Positions 36,679-48,749 are shown, numbered from the stretch's first letter. The stretch: 60,479 nucleotides of DNA from JAKFEW01 sp036675505 (GCA_036675505.1 JAKFEW010000159.1:1-60479); one strand, 5' to 3'. A program made the numbers and translations. The notes: generated by a model not told the origin, from the letters alone.

Positions 36679-37764
36679 ACGAAGCCGCGCCTGCTCGTAG
36701 CGGTCACCCTCGCCGCCGGCCTATCGGTCGCGGCCGGCCTCGTCTGGCAGGCGTCCGGTGAGCGCACCGCGGCCGGCGCGCCGCTGACCACGGCGATGCG
36801 GCCGCCGGTCCTGAGCCTCACGGCCGCCCAGACGCCCGCGGGCCCGGTCCGGCTGGCCTGGCGCTGGCAGGGCGAGGGCCCGCCGCCTGGCGAGATGAAG
36901 CTGGTTCGCGCGCTCCACCCGGACGGCCTGCTTTCGTCGGGTGAGGACGTGCACCCCGCCGCGCGCTGGATGCTGCCGGGCGGCCGCGAGGGCGGCTTCG
37001 TCGACGCGGCGCCCGCCGACGGCGTGGCCTACCTCTACCAGGCCAGCGCAGGCGCGCTCACGAGTGGGGTGGTTCGAATCGTCACCGCCGAGCGGCCCCT
37101 GCCGGCCACCGTGCGGGCGCCGATGCTGCGCGTGGACAAGGCCACCTACGTGATGGCGCTGGTGGACGGCGGCCAGGTGATCCGCCGTTTCCCGATCGCC
37201 ATCGGGCGGGCGCCGAAGCGTCGCAAGCTGCACTTCGACAACGCCTCGACGCCGGAGGGGGTCTACCACGTGGTCGGCGTGCAGCCGCGCGCGACGTTCT
37301 ACAAGGCGTTCGACCTCGATTACCCGACCGCGCTCGACCGCGTGCGCTATGCCGTGGCCCGCGCTGGACGCCCGGATTTGCCGGCGATCGGCGGCGAGAT
37401 CCAGATCCATGCGGGCGGCGGCACGCAGACCAACTGGACCTACGGCTGCATGGCGCTGCGCGATGCCGACATCGACGCGCTGTTCGCGCGGAACGCGGTC
37501 CGTCGGGGCACCGAGGTGCGGATCTGGGGCGGCGAGCTCACCGAGGCGGAGGTCGACGCGATGGCCACGCCGCCGGACCCGGCTGCGCTGCGCCGCTGGC
37601 GGGCGGCGCTCGCGGCGCGTGGCTTCGTGACCGACGGGGCCTGGGGCCCGGCGCTGTGGTCGGCGATCGGGCGGTATCAACGGGCCGAGGGCCTGCCTGC
37701 GACCTGCTGGCCGGATGCCGTCACGGGACGGCGGTTGGGCCTCGTGCGATCGCCTGAGCCATGA
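36676..37764 (+). CDS. L,D-transpeptidase (YkuD) with C-terminal peptidoglycan-binding-like module
   Basis: The start is ATG 36676: MTKPRLLVAVTLAAGLSVAA, a signal peptide or N-anchor (362 aa). The YkuD catalytic domain spans about 150-290. It contains GEIQIHAGGGTQTNWTYGCM (His in IHAGG, catalytic Cys in YGCMAL), followed by the RRGTEVRIWG strand. The last 60 residues (RRWRAALAARGFVTDGAWGP, then IGRYQRAEGLP) look like a PG-binding type 1 repeat. It would cross-link peptidoglycan or attach lipoproteins in the periplasm. The region 40-140 is an Ig-like beta segment. Confidence 0.88.
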   Translation: MTKPRLLVAVTLAAGLSVAAGLVWQASGERTAAGAPLTTAMRPPVLSLTAAQTPAGPVRLAWRWQGEGPPPGEMKLVRALHPDGLLSSGEDVHPAARWMLPGGREGGFVDAAPADGVAYLYQASAGALTSGVVRIVTAERPLPATVRAPMLRVDKATYVMALVDGGQVIRRFPIAIGRAPKRRKLHFDNASTPEGVYHVVGVQPRATFYKAFDLDYPTALDRVRYAVARAGRPDLPAIGGEIQIHAGGGTQTNWTYGCMALRDADIDALFARNAVRRGTEVRIWGGELTEAEVDAMATPPDPAALRRWRAALAARGFVTDGAWGPALWSAIGRYQRAEGLPATCWPDAVTGRRLGLVRSPEP

Positions 37765-37858
37765 CGCGTGGGTGGGGTCCGCGGTGACGACCATCGCTGC
37801 CGCGATGGCCGCCGGAGACGGAAGATGGCCGGGTCCCACCCCGATTCAGGAGATCACC

Positions 37859-38257
37859 ATGACCACCTACGCCGAGCTGGCCACCCAGGCCCATGCCGTC
37901 GATTTCAAGCAGGGCGACCTGTGCCACCTCGAGTTCCCCGTCACGGATCTGGAGCGCGCCAAGAAGTTCTACGGCGAGATCTTCGGCTGGCAGTTCCACG
38001 ACGTGCCCGAGATGGACTACACCTTGCTGATCACGCCTTCCGGCAAGCTGGGCGGCGGCTTCTTCAAGCCCAGCGAGCAGTGCCCCGCGCGGGTCGTGAA
38101 CTACTTCAGCGTGACGTCGATCGACGAGACCCTGCCCGAGATCGAGGCCCGCGGCGGCAAGGCGGTGGGCCCGAAGGTGGAGGTGGGCGGCCACGGCACG
38201 ATGCAGCACCTGCAGGACTCCGAAGGCAACTTCATCGCCCTCTGGCAAAGCGCCTAG
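37859..38257 (+). CDS. VOC-family (glyoxalase-like) protein
   Basis: ATG 37859 follows CAGGAG (132 aa). It has the paired beta-alpha-beta-beta-beta VOC fold: LCHLEFPVTDLERAKKFYGE, IFGWQF, DYTLLITPSGKLGGGFFKP, then VVNYFSVTSIDETLPEIEAR and HLQDSEGNFIALWQ. The E/H residues at the ends of strands could bind a divalent metal. Small members of this kind are dioxygenase-, fosfomycin- or bleomycin-resistance-like, or of unknown use; no substrate can be assigned. A strong hairpin follows 20 bp after the stop. Confidence 0.87.
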   Translation: MTTYAELATQAHAVDFKQGDLCHLEFPVTDLERAKKFYGEIFGWQFHDVPEMDYTLLITPSGKLGGGFFKPSEQCPARVVNYFSVTSIDETLPEIEARGGKAVGPKVEVGGHGTMQHLQDSEGNFIALWQSA

Positions 38258-38277
38258 GCTCGTCGTTTCCCGATTCT

Positions 38278-38317
38278 GCCGCCCGCCCCTGCCGCTTTCG
38301 CGGCGGGGGCGGGCGGC
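38278..38317. terminator. 18-bp GC-rich hairpin between the VOC gene and lexA
   Basis: GCCGCCCGCCCCTGCCGC (38278-38295), loop TTTC, then GCGGCGGGGGCGGGCGGC to 38317, with one mismatch. There is no U-tract. It likely ends the VOC transcript before the lexA promoter. Confidence 0.6.
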
Positions 38318-38358
38318 TGTGTGTGGGGTTACATAACAAGTAACGATGCGCCTTTCCA

Positions 38359-38387
38359 TTGACAACCAGGCATTTGTCTGGTTAACT
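38359..38387 (+). promoter_or_regulatory. lexA promoter with embedded LexA operator
   Basis: TTGACA (38359-38364), 17 bp and TTAACT (38382-38387) make the best sigma70-type promoter in the window. A perfect inverted repeat, AACCAG-N8-CTGGTT (38364-38383), fills the spacer and touches both boxes. That is the position expected of an autoregulatory LexA site. The half-site differs from the E. coli CTGT and Bacillus GAAC types. Binding by the LexA encoded 27 bp downstream is inferred. Confidence 0.78.
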
Positions 38388-38409
38388 CGACTCACGAAGT
38401 GGAGGCGCC

Positions 38410-39015
38410 ATGAAGGGCAAACGGGGCGAGACCCGCCAGGCCATATTCGAGTTCGTCCGCTCCCGCGTTCGGGAGGGCACACCGCCCTCGGTCCGCGAGA
38501 TCCAGGCCGCCTTCGGCTTCAAGGCGGTCCAATCCGCCCAGGAACACCTGGATCGGCTGGTGGCTGCGGGCCTGCTCGTCCGCGAGGCCGGCAAGTCGCG
38601 CTCCTACCGACCCAGCGACGCCGAGGCGCCGCCGCTGGCGGTGCCCATCCTCGGCCAGGTCCGCGCAGGCGCGCTCACCGAGGCGTTCGCGGATCTCGAC
38701 GGCCACGTCTCCGTCGCCCGCCGCGAGCGACACGAGGACCTCTTCGCCTTGCACGTGCGCGGCGACAGCATGATCGGCGCCGGCATCCTCGAGGGCGACC
38801 TGGTGATCGTCCGGCGCCAGGCCACCGCGGCCTGGGGCGACATCGTGGTCGCCCTGGTGGGCGACGAGGTGACCGTGAAGCGCCTCGGCCGGGACGGCCA
38901 CGAGCCGGTCCTGATCGCCGAGAACCCCGCCTACGCGCCCATCCGGCTGGCCTCGCCCGAGGACCTGCGTTTGCTCGGCAAGGTCGTCGAGGTGAGGCGC
39001 ACATTGGATCCCTGA
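38410..39015 (+). CDS. lexA: LexA repressor of the mutasome cassette
   Basis: ATG 38410 has GGAGG 6 nt upstream (201 aa). The N-terminal winged helix (1-70) shows PPSVREIQAAFGFKAVQSAQ. The peptidase half is complete: cleavage site VRAGALTE (Ala-Gly), nucleophile Ser in VRGDSMIGAGI and catalytic Lys in DEVTVKRLG. DNA damage with RecA filament would trigger self-cleavage. The recognition helix differs from E. coli LexA, matching the unusual operator. It is the first gene of lexA-imuA-imuB-dnaE2 and may be a second, cassette-specific LexA. Confidence 0.94.
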   Translation: MKGKRGETRQAIFEFVRSRVREGTPPSVREIQAAFGFKAVQSAQEHLDRLVAAGLLVREAGKSRSYRPSDAEAPPLAVPILGQVRAGALTEAFADLDGHVSVARRERHEDLFALHVRGDSMIGAGILEGDLVIVRRQATAAWGDIVVALVGDEVTVKRLGRDGHEPVLIAENPAYAPIRLASPEDLRLLGKVVEVRRTLDP

Positions 39016-39047
39016 ACCGGAAGCCTGAGCCGCTTCGGAGCCTCGCC

Positions 39048-39668
39048 ATGGAGTTGCACGCCGCCATCCATCCCGCCAGCTGGCTGCCAGGCGCCCTCAG
39101 GGGCCAGGCGCCGGTCGGCTGGTGCTTCGCCGAGCTCGCCGGCCGCATCGTCGAGCTGAGCGCCCACGGGGCCTCGGCCACGCTCACCCTCGCCATGCGG
39201 CTCGTGTGGGAGGTCCAGCGCGCGGGCGAGCCGGCCGCCTGGGTCGCCCCGCGCCGGCGCTGTTTCTATCCGCCCGACGCCGCCGCCAACGGCGTGGACC
39301 TCCAGGCCCTCGCGGTGGTGCGCGTGCCCGAGCCCACGGATCTCGCCAAGGCCGCGGACTACCTCGTGCGCTCGGGCGCCTTCGGCCTGGTGGTGCTCGA
39401 TCTCGGCCACGACGGCCGGCTGACCGACCGCCAGCTCACCCGGCTGGGCGGCCTCACCATGAAGCATGGCACGGTGCTGCTCTGCCTCACGGCCAAGCCC
39501 GATGCCGCCCCGTCCCTGGGCTCGCTGGTCTCCCTGCGCGGCCCGGTCGCACGCGTCCGGCGCGAGGCCGGCCGGTTCGCCTGCGAGCTGGTCGCCCACA
39601 AGGACAAGCGCCGGCCGCCGGGCTGGCGCCACGAGGAGGCCTGGCATGGACCGCCTGGCCTGCGTTGA
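39048..39668 (+). CDS. imuA: ImuA-like RecA-fold accessory protein of translesion synthesis
   Basis: ATG 39048 follows CGGAG (206 aa). It keeps the RecA-like core order of ImuA (GRIVELSAHGASATLTLAMR, VAPRRRCFYPPDAAANGVDL, FGLVVLDLGHDGRLTDRQLT, GTVLLCLTAKP, FACELVAHKDKRRPPG). The P-loop is degraded: ELSAHGASATL has no GK[ST]. ATP binding is therefore doubtful. ImuA partners with ImuB and DnaE2 in SOS mutagenesis. The end overlaps imuB by 23 bp. Assignment rests mainly on position and length and partly on sequence. Confidence 0.8.
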   Translation: MELHAAIHPASWLPGALRGQAPVGWCFAELAGRIVELSAHGASATLTLAMRLVWEVQRAGEPAAWVAPRRRCFYPPDAAANGVDLQALAVVRVPEPTDLAKAADYLVRSGAFGLVVLDLGHDGRLTDRQLTRLGGLTMKHGTVLLCLTAKPDAAPSLGSLVSLRGPVARVRREAGRFACELVAHKDKRRPPGWRHEEAWHGPPGLR

Positions 39669-41139
39669 CGCCCCCGCCCTGGCGCTGCAGCTCCTGGCGC
39701 TGCAGCACCCGGCCTGGGTCGGCTTGCCGATCGCCGTGGTCGACGCCGACAAGCCGCAGGGCCTGGTGCTCGAGGTCAACGCCGCGGCGCGCGCAGGCGG
39801 CATCGCGGCCGGCATGCGCTACGGCCCGGCCCTGTCGCTGCTGCCGACGCTGCGGGCGGCCCCGGTGGCCCCGGAGGCGATCGCCCTGGGCGTGCGCGAC
39901 ATCTTTGATCGGCTGCACCAGTTCAGCCCGGACGTCGAGCCCGTGACCGGCGAGCCAGGCGTGTTCTGGCTCGACGCCGGCGGCATGGATCGGCTGTTCG
40001 CCTCGCTCGAGGAATGGTCGCAGGCGCTGCGCGAGGACCTCAAGGCCCTCGGCTACGTGACGGCCGTGGCGGTGGGTTTCCGGCGTTTCGGCAGCTACGC
40101 GGCCGCCAAGGCCCTGCGCGGGCGCCAGGCCGTGGTCTTCGAGAGCGAAGCCGAGGAAACGGCGTACGTCGGCCGCGTGCCGCTGCGGCTGGTCGGGCTG
40201 CCGCCCAACGTGCAAGACGCGCTCGCCAAGCTGGGCGTCCAGCTGGTGGCGGACTTCCTGGCCTTGCCCGCGGACGGCATCGCGAAGCGCTTCGGGCACG
40301 AGGCCCACCAGCTCCACCGCTTCGCGTCCGGCGAGCTCGAGCTGCCGCTCAGCCCGGTGCCGGTCGAGGTGCCCGTGGTGGAGCGCGCCACGCTGGATTG
40401 GGGCGAGCAGGACAGCCAGCGCCTGGTGTTCGTGATCAAGCCGCTGGTCGATCGGCTGCTCGCCCGGCTCGGCGAGCGCGCCGAGGCGCTGGTGGCGCTC
40501 AAGCTGGAGCTCGATCTGGATGGCGCCTCGCCGCGCGTGGACGACATCCGCCTCGCCGAGCCCACGCTCGCGAGCATCCGGGTGATGGAGCTGGTGCGCC
40601 TGCGGCTCGAGGGGCAGCCGCCCGCGGCCCCGGTCTGCGGCCTGGCCGTCTCAGCCAGCGTGGTGCCCGCCACCAGCGAACAGCTGCGCATCTTCGCCGA
40701 GGCCCCGAAGCGCGACCTCGCGGCGGCCGCCCGGGCCTTCGCCCGCCTGCGGGCGGCTTTCGGCGGGGAGGAGGTGGTGGTGAGGGCCGTCGCGCGCAAT
40801 CGCCACCTGCCAGAGGGTGGCTACGCCTGGGAGCCGCTCGACCACCTGCGCCCGCCCCAGCCCGCCGGCGAGGCGCAGGGCGCCCTGGTGCGGCGCTTCC
40901 TGGCCGAGCCCGAGCCGTTGCCCACGAACCCGCTGCGCGGCCCGGACGGCTGGCTGGTGCGTGGCCTGGCCGCGGGCCCCGTCGAGCGGCTCGCGGGCCC
41001 CTACCGGGTCTCGGGCGGCTGGTGGCGCGCCGAGGTCGAGCGCGACTACTACTTCGCCGAGACCCGCCGCGGGGATTTGCTCTGGGTCTTCTGGGACCGC
41101 GGCCGCCGGCGCTGGTTCCTGCACGGCGAGATCCTGTAG
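39646..41139 (+). CDS. imuB: ImuB, catalytically inactive Y-family polymerase-like protein
   Basis: ATG 39646 has GAGGAGG upstream (497 aa). It opens MDRLACVDAPALALQLLALQ and carries LVLEVNAAARAGGIAAGMRY and GVFWLDAGGMDRLFASLEEW. In these blocks the Y-family palm acidic residues are mostly replaced, as in all ImuB proteins. The HhH-containing LRLVGLPPNVQDALAKLGVQ and little-finger regions follow. The C-terminus ends with the conserved WWRAEVERDYYFAETRRGDL. ImuB links the beta clamp, ImuA and DnaE2 in error-prone bypass. It overlaps imuA and is followed 8 bp later by dnaE2. Confidence 0.92.
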   Translation: MDRLACVDAPALALQLLALQHPAWVGLPIAVVDADKPQGLVLEVNAAARAGGIAAGMRYGPALSLLPTLRAAPVAPEAIALGVRDIFDRLHQFSPDVEPVTGEPGVFWLDAGGMDRLFASLEEWSQALREDLKALGYVTAVAVGFRRFGSYAAAKALRGRQAVVFESEAEETAYVGRVPLRLVGLPPNVQDALAKLGVQLVADFLALPADGIAKRFGHEAHQLHRFASGELELPLSPVPVEVPVVERATLDWGEQDSQRLVFVIKPLVDRLLARLGERAEALVALKLELDLDGASPRVDDIRLAEPTLASIRVMELVRLRLEGQPPAAPVCGLAVSASVVPATSEQLRIFAEAPKRDLAAAARAFARLRAAFGGEEVVVRAVARNRHLPEGGYAWEPLDHLRPPQPAGEAQGALVRRFLAEPEPLPTNPLRGPDGWLVRGLAAGPVERLAGPYRVSGGWWRAEVERDYYFAETRRGDLLWVFWDRGRRRWFLHGEIL

Positions 41140-41146
41140 GCCCGCC

Positions 41147-44251
<3,105 letters not shown>

Positions 44252-44267
44252 CCGCCACCGAGGGAGA

Positions 44268-44282
44268 TAGAATGGTTCGATG
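44268..44282 (+). promoter_or_regulatory. TAGAAT-N6-ATG: probable leaderless promoter of the beta-lactamase
   Basis: TAGAAT (44268-44273) ends 6 nt before ATG 44280, and GAGGGAG (44259-44265) is too far for normal ribosome binding. Transcription would begin at the start codon, making the gene partly independent of the SOS operon ending 28 bp upstream. Confidence 0.5.
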
Positions 44283-45128
44283 CTGACCCTCCTCGCCGCC
44301 CTGGCCACGCCCTGCCCCGATCTCCCCGCCGCCTGGGCCGCGATCGCGCGGCCGTTCCCCGGCCGGGTCGGCGCGGCTGTCGTCTGCCTCGAGACCGGCG
44401 CCGGCGCCTCGCGCCGCGGCGGTGAAGCCTTCCGCGCGCAGAGCATATACAAGATCCCGATCGCCATGGCCGCCCTGCGGGCCGCCGAGGGCCGGCGCTG
44501 GCCGCTCGGCCACCCGGTGAAGGTGACGGCCGCCGACGTCGTCCAGGGGCCTTTCGCGAGCCCGGCGCGCGACGCGTGGCGCACAGGCCGGCCGGACGTG
44601 CCGCTCGACGACCTGGTCCGCCACGCCATCAGCGTCAGCGACAACACGGCGTCCGACGTGCTGCTGCGCCTGGCCGGCGGGCCGGCCGGCGTGAACGCCT
44701 ACACGGCCCGCCTGGGCCTGCGCGGCGTCGTGGTCGCCACGCCGCTCGCGCGCTTCGAGCCCGACCGCAACACGATCACGCCCGACGCCGCAGCGGCCCT
44801 GCTCGGCAAGCTCTGGCGGGGCGAAGGCATCTCCCCCGCGGGGCGGACGCTGCTGCTCGACGCGATGGCGCGCTGCAAGACCGGGCCCGCCCGGATCAAG
44901 GGGCTGCTGCCGCCCGGCACGCCGGTCGCGCACAAGACCGGCACCTCGGGCACCTGGGGCGGGCTGACGCTCGCCACCAACGACGTCGGCATCGTCACCC
45001 TGCCGGACGGCCGGCACCTCGCCGTCGCGACCTTCATCGCCGACGCGCGGGCCGATGAGCCGGCCTGCGAGCGGGCGATCGCCCGGATGGCCCGCGCCGC
45101 CTGGGAATGCTGGTCGGGCAAGCGCTAA
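44280..45128 (+). CDS. Class A beta-lactamase-family protein
   Basis: The 282-aa protein contains all class A elements. S-x-x-K is QSIYKIPIAM (about 57-66), the SDN loop is SVSDNTASDVLL (about 119), the omega-loop ExxxN is FEPDRNTITP (about 158-167), and the KTG box is HKTGTSGTWG (about 218). The N-terminus (MLTLLAALATPC) could be a short, weak signal peptide. Without an experiment it could be a penicillinase or a carboxypeptidase-like relative. It starts 28 bp after dnaE2 on the same strand, so read-through from the SOS operon is possible. Confidence 0.88.
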   Translation: MLTLLAALATPCPDLPAAWAAIARPFPGRVGAAVVCLETGAGASRRGGEAFRAQSIYKIPIAMAALRAAEGRRWPLGHPVKVTAADVVQGPFASPARDAWRTGRPDVPLDDLVRHAISVSDNTASDVLLRLAGGPAGVNAYTARLGLRGVVVATPLARFEPDRNTITPDAAAALLGKLWRGEGISPAGRTLLLDAMARCKTGPARIKGLLPPGTPVAHKTGTSGTWGGLTLATNDVGIVTLPDGRHLAVATFIADARADEPACERAIARMARAAWECWSGKR

Positions 45129-45194
45129 TCGCCGCTCGGCGGGCCATGGCCATCCCACCTGGGTACACCATGGTCCGACACCCCAGGAGGAGAC

Positions 45195-48100
45195 ATGGAC
45201 GACGTCACGGTAGGCACGCGGCTCGCAGCCCGCTACGAAGTAATGGGCGCGCTCGGCCTGGGCGGCATGGGCGCCGTCTACCGCGTGCGCGATCTCGCAT
45301 CCGCGGGCGAGGAGCTCGCCCTCAAGGTGATCCGCGTGCCGGGCGGCGTCACGCCGGAGCTGCGCCTGCGCTTCAAGCAGGAGTTCCTGGCGATGAGCAA
45401 GCTGCGCCACCCGAACACCATCACCGTGCACGACTACGGCCAGCTCGACGGCGCGACCCAGTACCTCACCATGGAGCTCGTGCCGGGCGACGAGCTCGCC
45501 GACCTCGTCGCGGCCGGCCCGCTCGCGATCGACCGCGCGCTCGGGTTGCTCGCCCAGCTGCTCCAGGCGCTCGGCTTCATCCATGCGCGGCTCTACGTGC
45601 ATCGCGACATCAAGGCCCAGAACGTGCGGGTCGCGCCGGACGGCACGCTCAAGCTGATGGATTTCGGCCTCATGAGCCAGCTCGGCCTGCCGATCCAGGC
45701 GGGCCGCCTCTCGGGCTCGCCCGGCTACCTGCCGCCCGAGACCGTGCGCGGCGGCGTCGCGGACGCCTCGACAGACCTCTACGCCGTCGGCTGCCTCGCG
45801 TACGAGCTGCTGACCGGCCGCGTGCCGTTCGTCGGGCCGCTGATGGAGGTGGTGCGCGCGCACGCCAACCAGGCGCCCGAGCGCCCCTCGCGGCTGCGGG
45901 CGGACCTCCCCGAACGACTCGAGGCGATCGTGCTGCGCCTGCTCGCCAAGGACCAGCGCGCGCGCTACCAGAGCGCCGCCGAGGTGCTCGACGACCTCGC
46001 CGTCCTGACCGGGACGCGGGTCGCGGGGGCGAACCTCGAGCAGAAGCAGAGCTACCTCAAGAGCAGCGTGCTCGTCGGTCGCGACGCGGAGCTCGCGACG
46101 CTCGCGGCGGATTTCGCGCGCGCGCGGGCTGGTGATGGCTGCGCCGTGCTCGTGTCGGCGCCGGCCGGGGTCGGCAAGAGCCGCCTCGTCGAGGAGTTCC
46201 TGCTGCACACAAAGCTCGAAGACGCCGTGGTGCTCACGGGCCGTTGCCTGGAGAGCGGCCTCGCGCCGTACGAGCCGGCCACGCAGGCGTTGCGGCCCAT
46301 GCTCGGGCGGCTCGACGAGGCCCGCCGCGCCGCGCTCAGGCCGCTCTTCCCCGATCTCGGCGGCGCCGACGGGCCCAGCCTGTCCGACGAGGATGCCCGG
46401 CTCGCCTTGCACGAGGCGGTCGGCGACGCGCTCGACGCGCTCGGCGAGCCCGTCGTGTTCGCGATCGAGGACCTCCACTGGGCGGACTCGCAGACCATCG
46501 CGCTGTTCAACCACCTGGCCCGCGGCGCGGCGGGCAAGCGGCGGCTCTGCCTCGCCGCTCTGCGCGGCGACGAGGTGCCCCAGGGCCACCCGGCCTGGAT
46601 GGCCACTGATGAGGGCGTCGCGCGGCTGCTCGCGGTCGGTCCGCTCGCAGCCGAACAGACCGACGAGTTCCTACGCTCGTTGCTCGGCGAGATCGCGATC
46701 ACCCAGGAGGTGAGCCGCGCGCTGCGTGACGCCGCGGGCGGCAACCCGTTCTTCCTCACAGAGCTGCTGCGGTTGATGCTCGAGCAGGGCGCGCTGCGCC
46801 ACGCCGAGGGCGCCTGGCGTTTCCCCGCCTACACGTCGGCCCTCGAGCTGCCCGCGAGCATCGAGGCCACGGTGCTGCGGCGCGTCGCCGGCCTCAGCCC
46901 GGAGGCGGCGATGCTGGCCCGGGTGGCGGCCGTGGCGGGGCGCGCCCCGTCGCTCGAGCTGTTGCTCTGGGCGAGCGAGCTGTCCGAAGATGAGCTCTTC
47001 ACCCGGCTCAACGAACTGGTGGAGCGCCAGTTCATCCTGCGCACCGAGACCGGCTGCGCCTTCCCGCACGACAAGGTCCGCGAGGCGCTCTACGGCCACC
47101 TCGAGGCCGAGGAGCGCCGCGCGATCCACCAGCGCTGCGCCGATTGGCTCGAGGTGGCCATGGGCGCGGATGACGAGGTGCTCTTCGATCTCGCCCACCA
47201 TGCCGCGCTCGGCCGCGACCTCGAGCAGGCCCACCGCTTCCTGGCGGCGGCTGGCGATCAGGCGTACGCCCGCGGCGCGGAGATCGGCGCGGTGGACCTG
47301 TGGGCGAAGGCCGCCGAGGCGCTCGAGGCGCTCGGCGAGCCACCGACCTCGCCGCGCCTGCAGGCGCTCTGGCTCGCGATCGGCGAGGCGGCCTACGCCC
47401 TCGCACCCGGCTCGTCGATCCCGGCGCTCGAGAAGCTCGTCGCCGCCGAAGCCGCCAACCCGGCCGCGCCCGATGATCGGGCGGGCCGGCTGCGGCAGTT
47501 CATCCCGCTGCGCTACCTGACGATCGCCTACGGCCTCTCGGGCCAGCCCATGCGCAGCCTGGCGACCGCCGAGCGCACAGGCCGCATGCTGCCGGCGGAT
47601 GAAACGGGCGCGCTCGACATCGTGCGCGAGACGGTCGTCTACGCCGCGCTCTTCACAAGCGGCCGGTACGACGAGCTCCGCGCCACCGCCACCCGAGTCG
47701 ACGCGGCGATCGACCGGATCGGCCCGGAGAACCTGCCGGCCAGCCTGCAGGTTGCGCGCCTCACCACCGCGCTCCAGATGGTGTCCGGCGCTTTCCAGGG
47801 CATCCGCCCGTTGGACGGGGCGATCGCCCGCGCGTTCCGCATCGGCGCCGAGGTCGGCGATCCCGAGCCGCTGCTGCTGCTCTACCTGGCCGCGCTCTGG
47901 CCGGCCGTGACCGGCCGCGAGGACGAGGCGGAGCCGGCGCTCGACAGGCTCCAGCAGACTTGTCGCAGGCTCAACATGCCGCCGCATCCCTGGATGCTCT
48001 ACGTCCGCCCCTTCCTGCTGTGGCAGCGAGGCGAGTTCGAGTCCGCGCGGGCGCTGCTCGCGCAGGGCCTGGCCTACCCGCACCTGGTGCACATGGACCT

Positions 48101-48716
48101 GCCGCGCCAGCTCATGATCGTGCTGGACGGCCAGGTGCAGCTCGACATGGGCGACGCGGCCGGCGCGCGCGAAGCGTTCGCCGCGGCGCTCGCGCGGGCC
48201 CGGGACCGGGGCATGGGCTACGTCGTGATCAAGGCGCTCACGGGCCTGGGCCGGGTCGCCCTCGTCACGGGCGACCTGACCGGCGCGCGCCAGGTGCTCG
48301 AGGAAGCCCGCGCGTTGGCCGCCGAGGGGCCGCTCCGCAACCCGCTGGAGGAGGCGACCCTCTGCCGCCTGCTCGGCGAGGTGGCGCTGCGCGCCAACGA
48401 CCGCGTGGTCGCGAGGGCCATGCTCGGCCGGGCGCTCGCGATCGTCTCGGCGCCGGAGCAGGACAACCTGCTCCAGCAGGGCCTGACGCACCAGTCGCTG
48501 GGGGCGCTGCACCAGGCGGCGGCGGACCGTCCGGCGGCCGCCGCGGCCTTCCGCGAGGCCGGCGAGCGCTTCCACCGCCTGCGCAACCGGCATTTGCTGC
48601 ACGGACTGAACCAGCGGCTCGACGCCCTGCTGACCGGCCCCGAAGCGGCGCCGGTGCCGGTGGAGGCCGCGCCGGAGGACCGCTGGATGGCGCTGCGATC
48701 GCTGCAGATGATGTAG
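45195..48716 (+). CDS. Ser/Thr protein kinase fused to AAA ATPase and helical-repeat regulator
   Basis: The 1173-aa protein starts at ATG 45195 behind AGGAGGAG. The kinase domain (15-275) has GLGGMGAVYRV, ALKVI, YVHRDIKAQNV and LMDFGLMSQ, so it is probably active. An AAA/NTPase module (about 295-620) has Walker A SAPAGVGKSRLVEEF and Walker B VVFAIEDLHWADSQ. About 680-1160 are TPR-like helical repeats (GDAAGAREAFAAALARARDR). The architecture matches PknK-like and myxobacterial-type signalling kinases. It is cytoplasmic and its target is unknown. A shorter relative starts at 58809. Confidence 0.9.
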   Translation: MDDVTVGTRLAARYEVMGALGLGGMGAVYRVRDLASAGEELALKVIRVPGGVTPELRLRFKQEFLAMSKLRHPNTITVHDYGQLDGATQYLTMELVPGDELADLVAAGPLAIDRALGLLAQLLQALGFIHARLYVHRDIKAQNVRVAPDGTLKLMDFGLMSQLGLPIQAGRLSGSPGYLPPETVRGGVADASTDLYAVGCLAYELLTGRVPFVGPLMEVVRAHANQAPERPSRLRADLPERLEAIVLRLLAKDQRARYQSAAEVLDDLAVLTGTRVAGANLEQKQSYLKSSVLVGRDAELATLAADFARARAGDGCAVLVSAPAGVGKSRLVEEFLLHTKLEDAVVLTGRCLESGLAPYEPATQALRPMLGRLDEARRAALRPLFPDLGGADGPSLSDEDARLALHEAVGDALDALGEPVVFAIEDLHWADSQTIALFNHLARGAAGKRRLCLAALRGDEVPQGHPAWMATDEGVARLLAVGPLAAEQTDEFLRSLLGEIAITQEVSRALRDAAGGNPFFLTELLRLMLEQGALRHAEGAWRFPAYTSALELPASIEATVLRRVAGLSPEAAMLARVAAVAGRAPSLELLLWASELSEDELFTRLNELVERQFILRTETGCAFPHDKVREALYGHLEAEERRAIHQRCADWLEVAMGADDEVLFDLAHHAALGRDLEQAHRFLAAAGDQAYARGAEIGAVDLWAKAAEALEALGEPPTSPRLQALWLAIGEAAYALAPGSSIPALEKLVAAEAANPAAPDDRAGRLRQFIPLRYLTIAYGLSGQPMRSLATAERTGRMLPADETGALDIVRETVVYAALFTSGRYDELRATATRVDAAIDRIGPENLPASLQVARLTTALQMVSGAFQGIRPLDGAIARAFRIGAEVGDPEPLLLLYLAALWPAVTGREDEAEPALDRLQQTCRRLNMPPHPWMLYVRPFLLWQRGEFESARALLAQGLAYPHLVHMDLPRQLMIVLDGQVQLDMGDAAGAREAFAAALARARDRGMGYVVIKALTGLGRVALVTGDLTGARQVLEEARALAAEGPLRNPLEEATLCRLLGEVALRANDRVVARAMLGRALAIVSAPEQDNLLQQGLTHQSLGALHQAAADRPAAAAAFREAGERFHRLRNRHLLHGLNQRLDALLTGPEAAPVPVEAAPEDRWMALRSLQMM

Positions 48717-48749
48717 CGGCCCGATGTAGCTATCCCTGGCACCCTTTCG

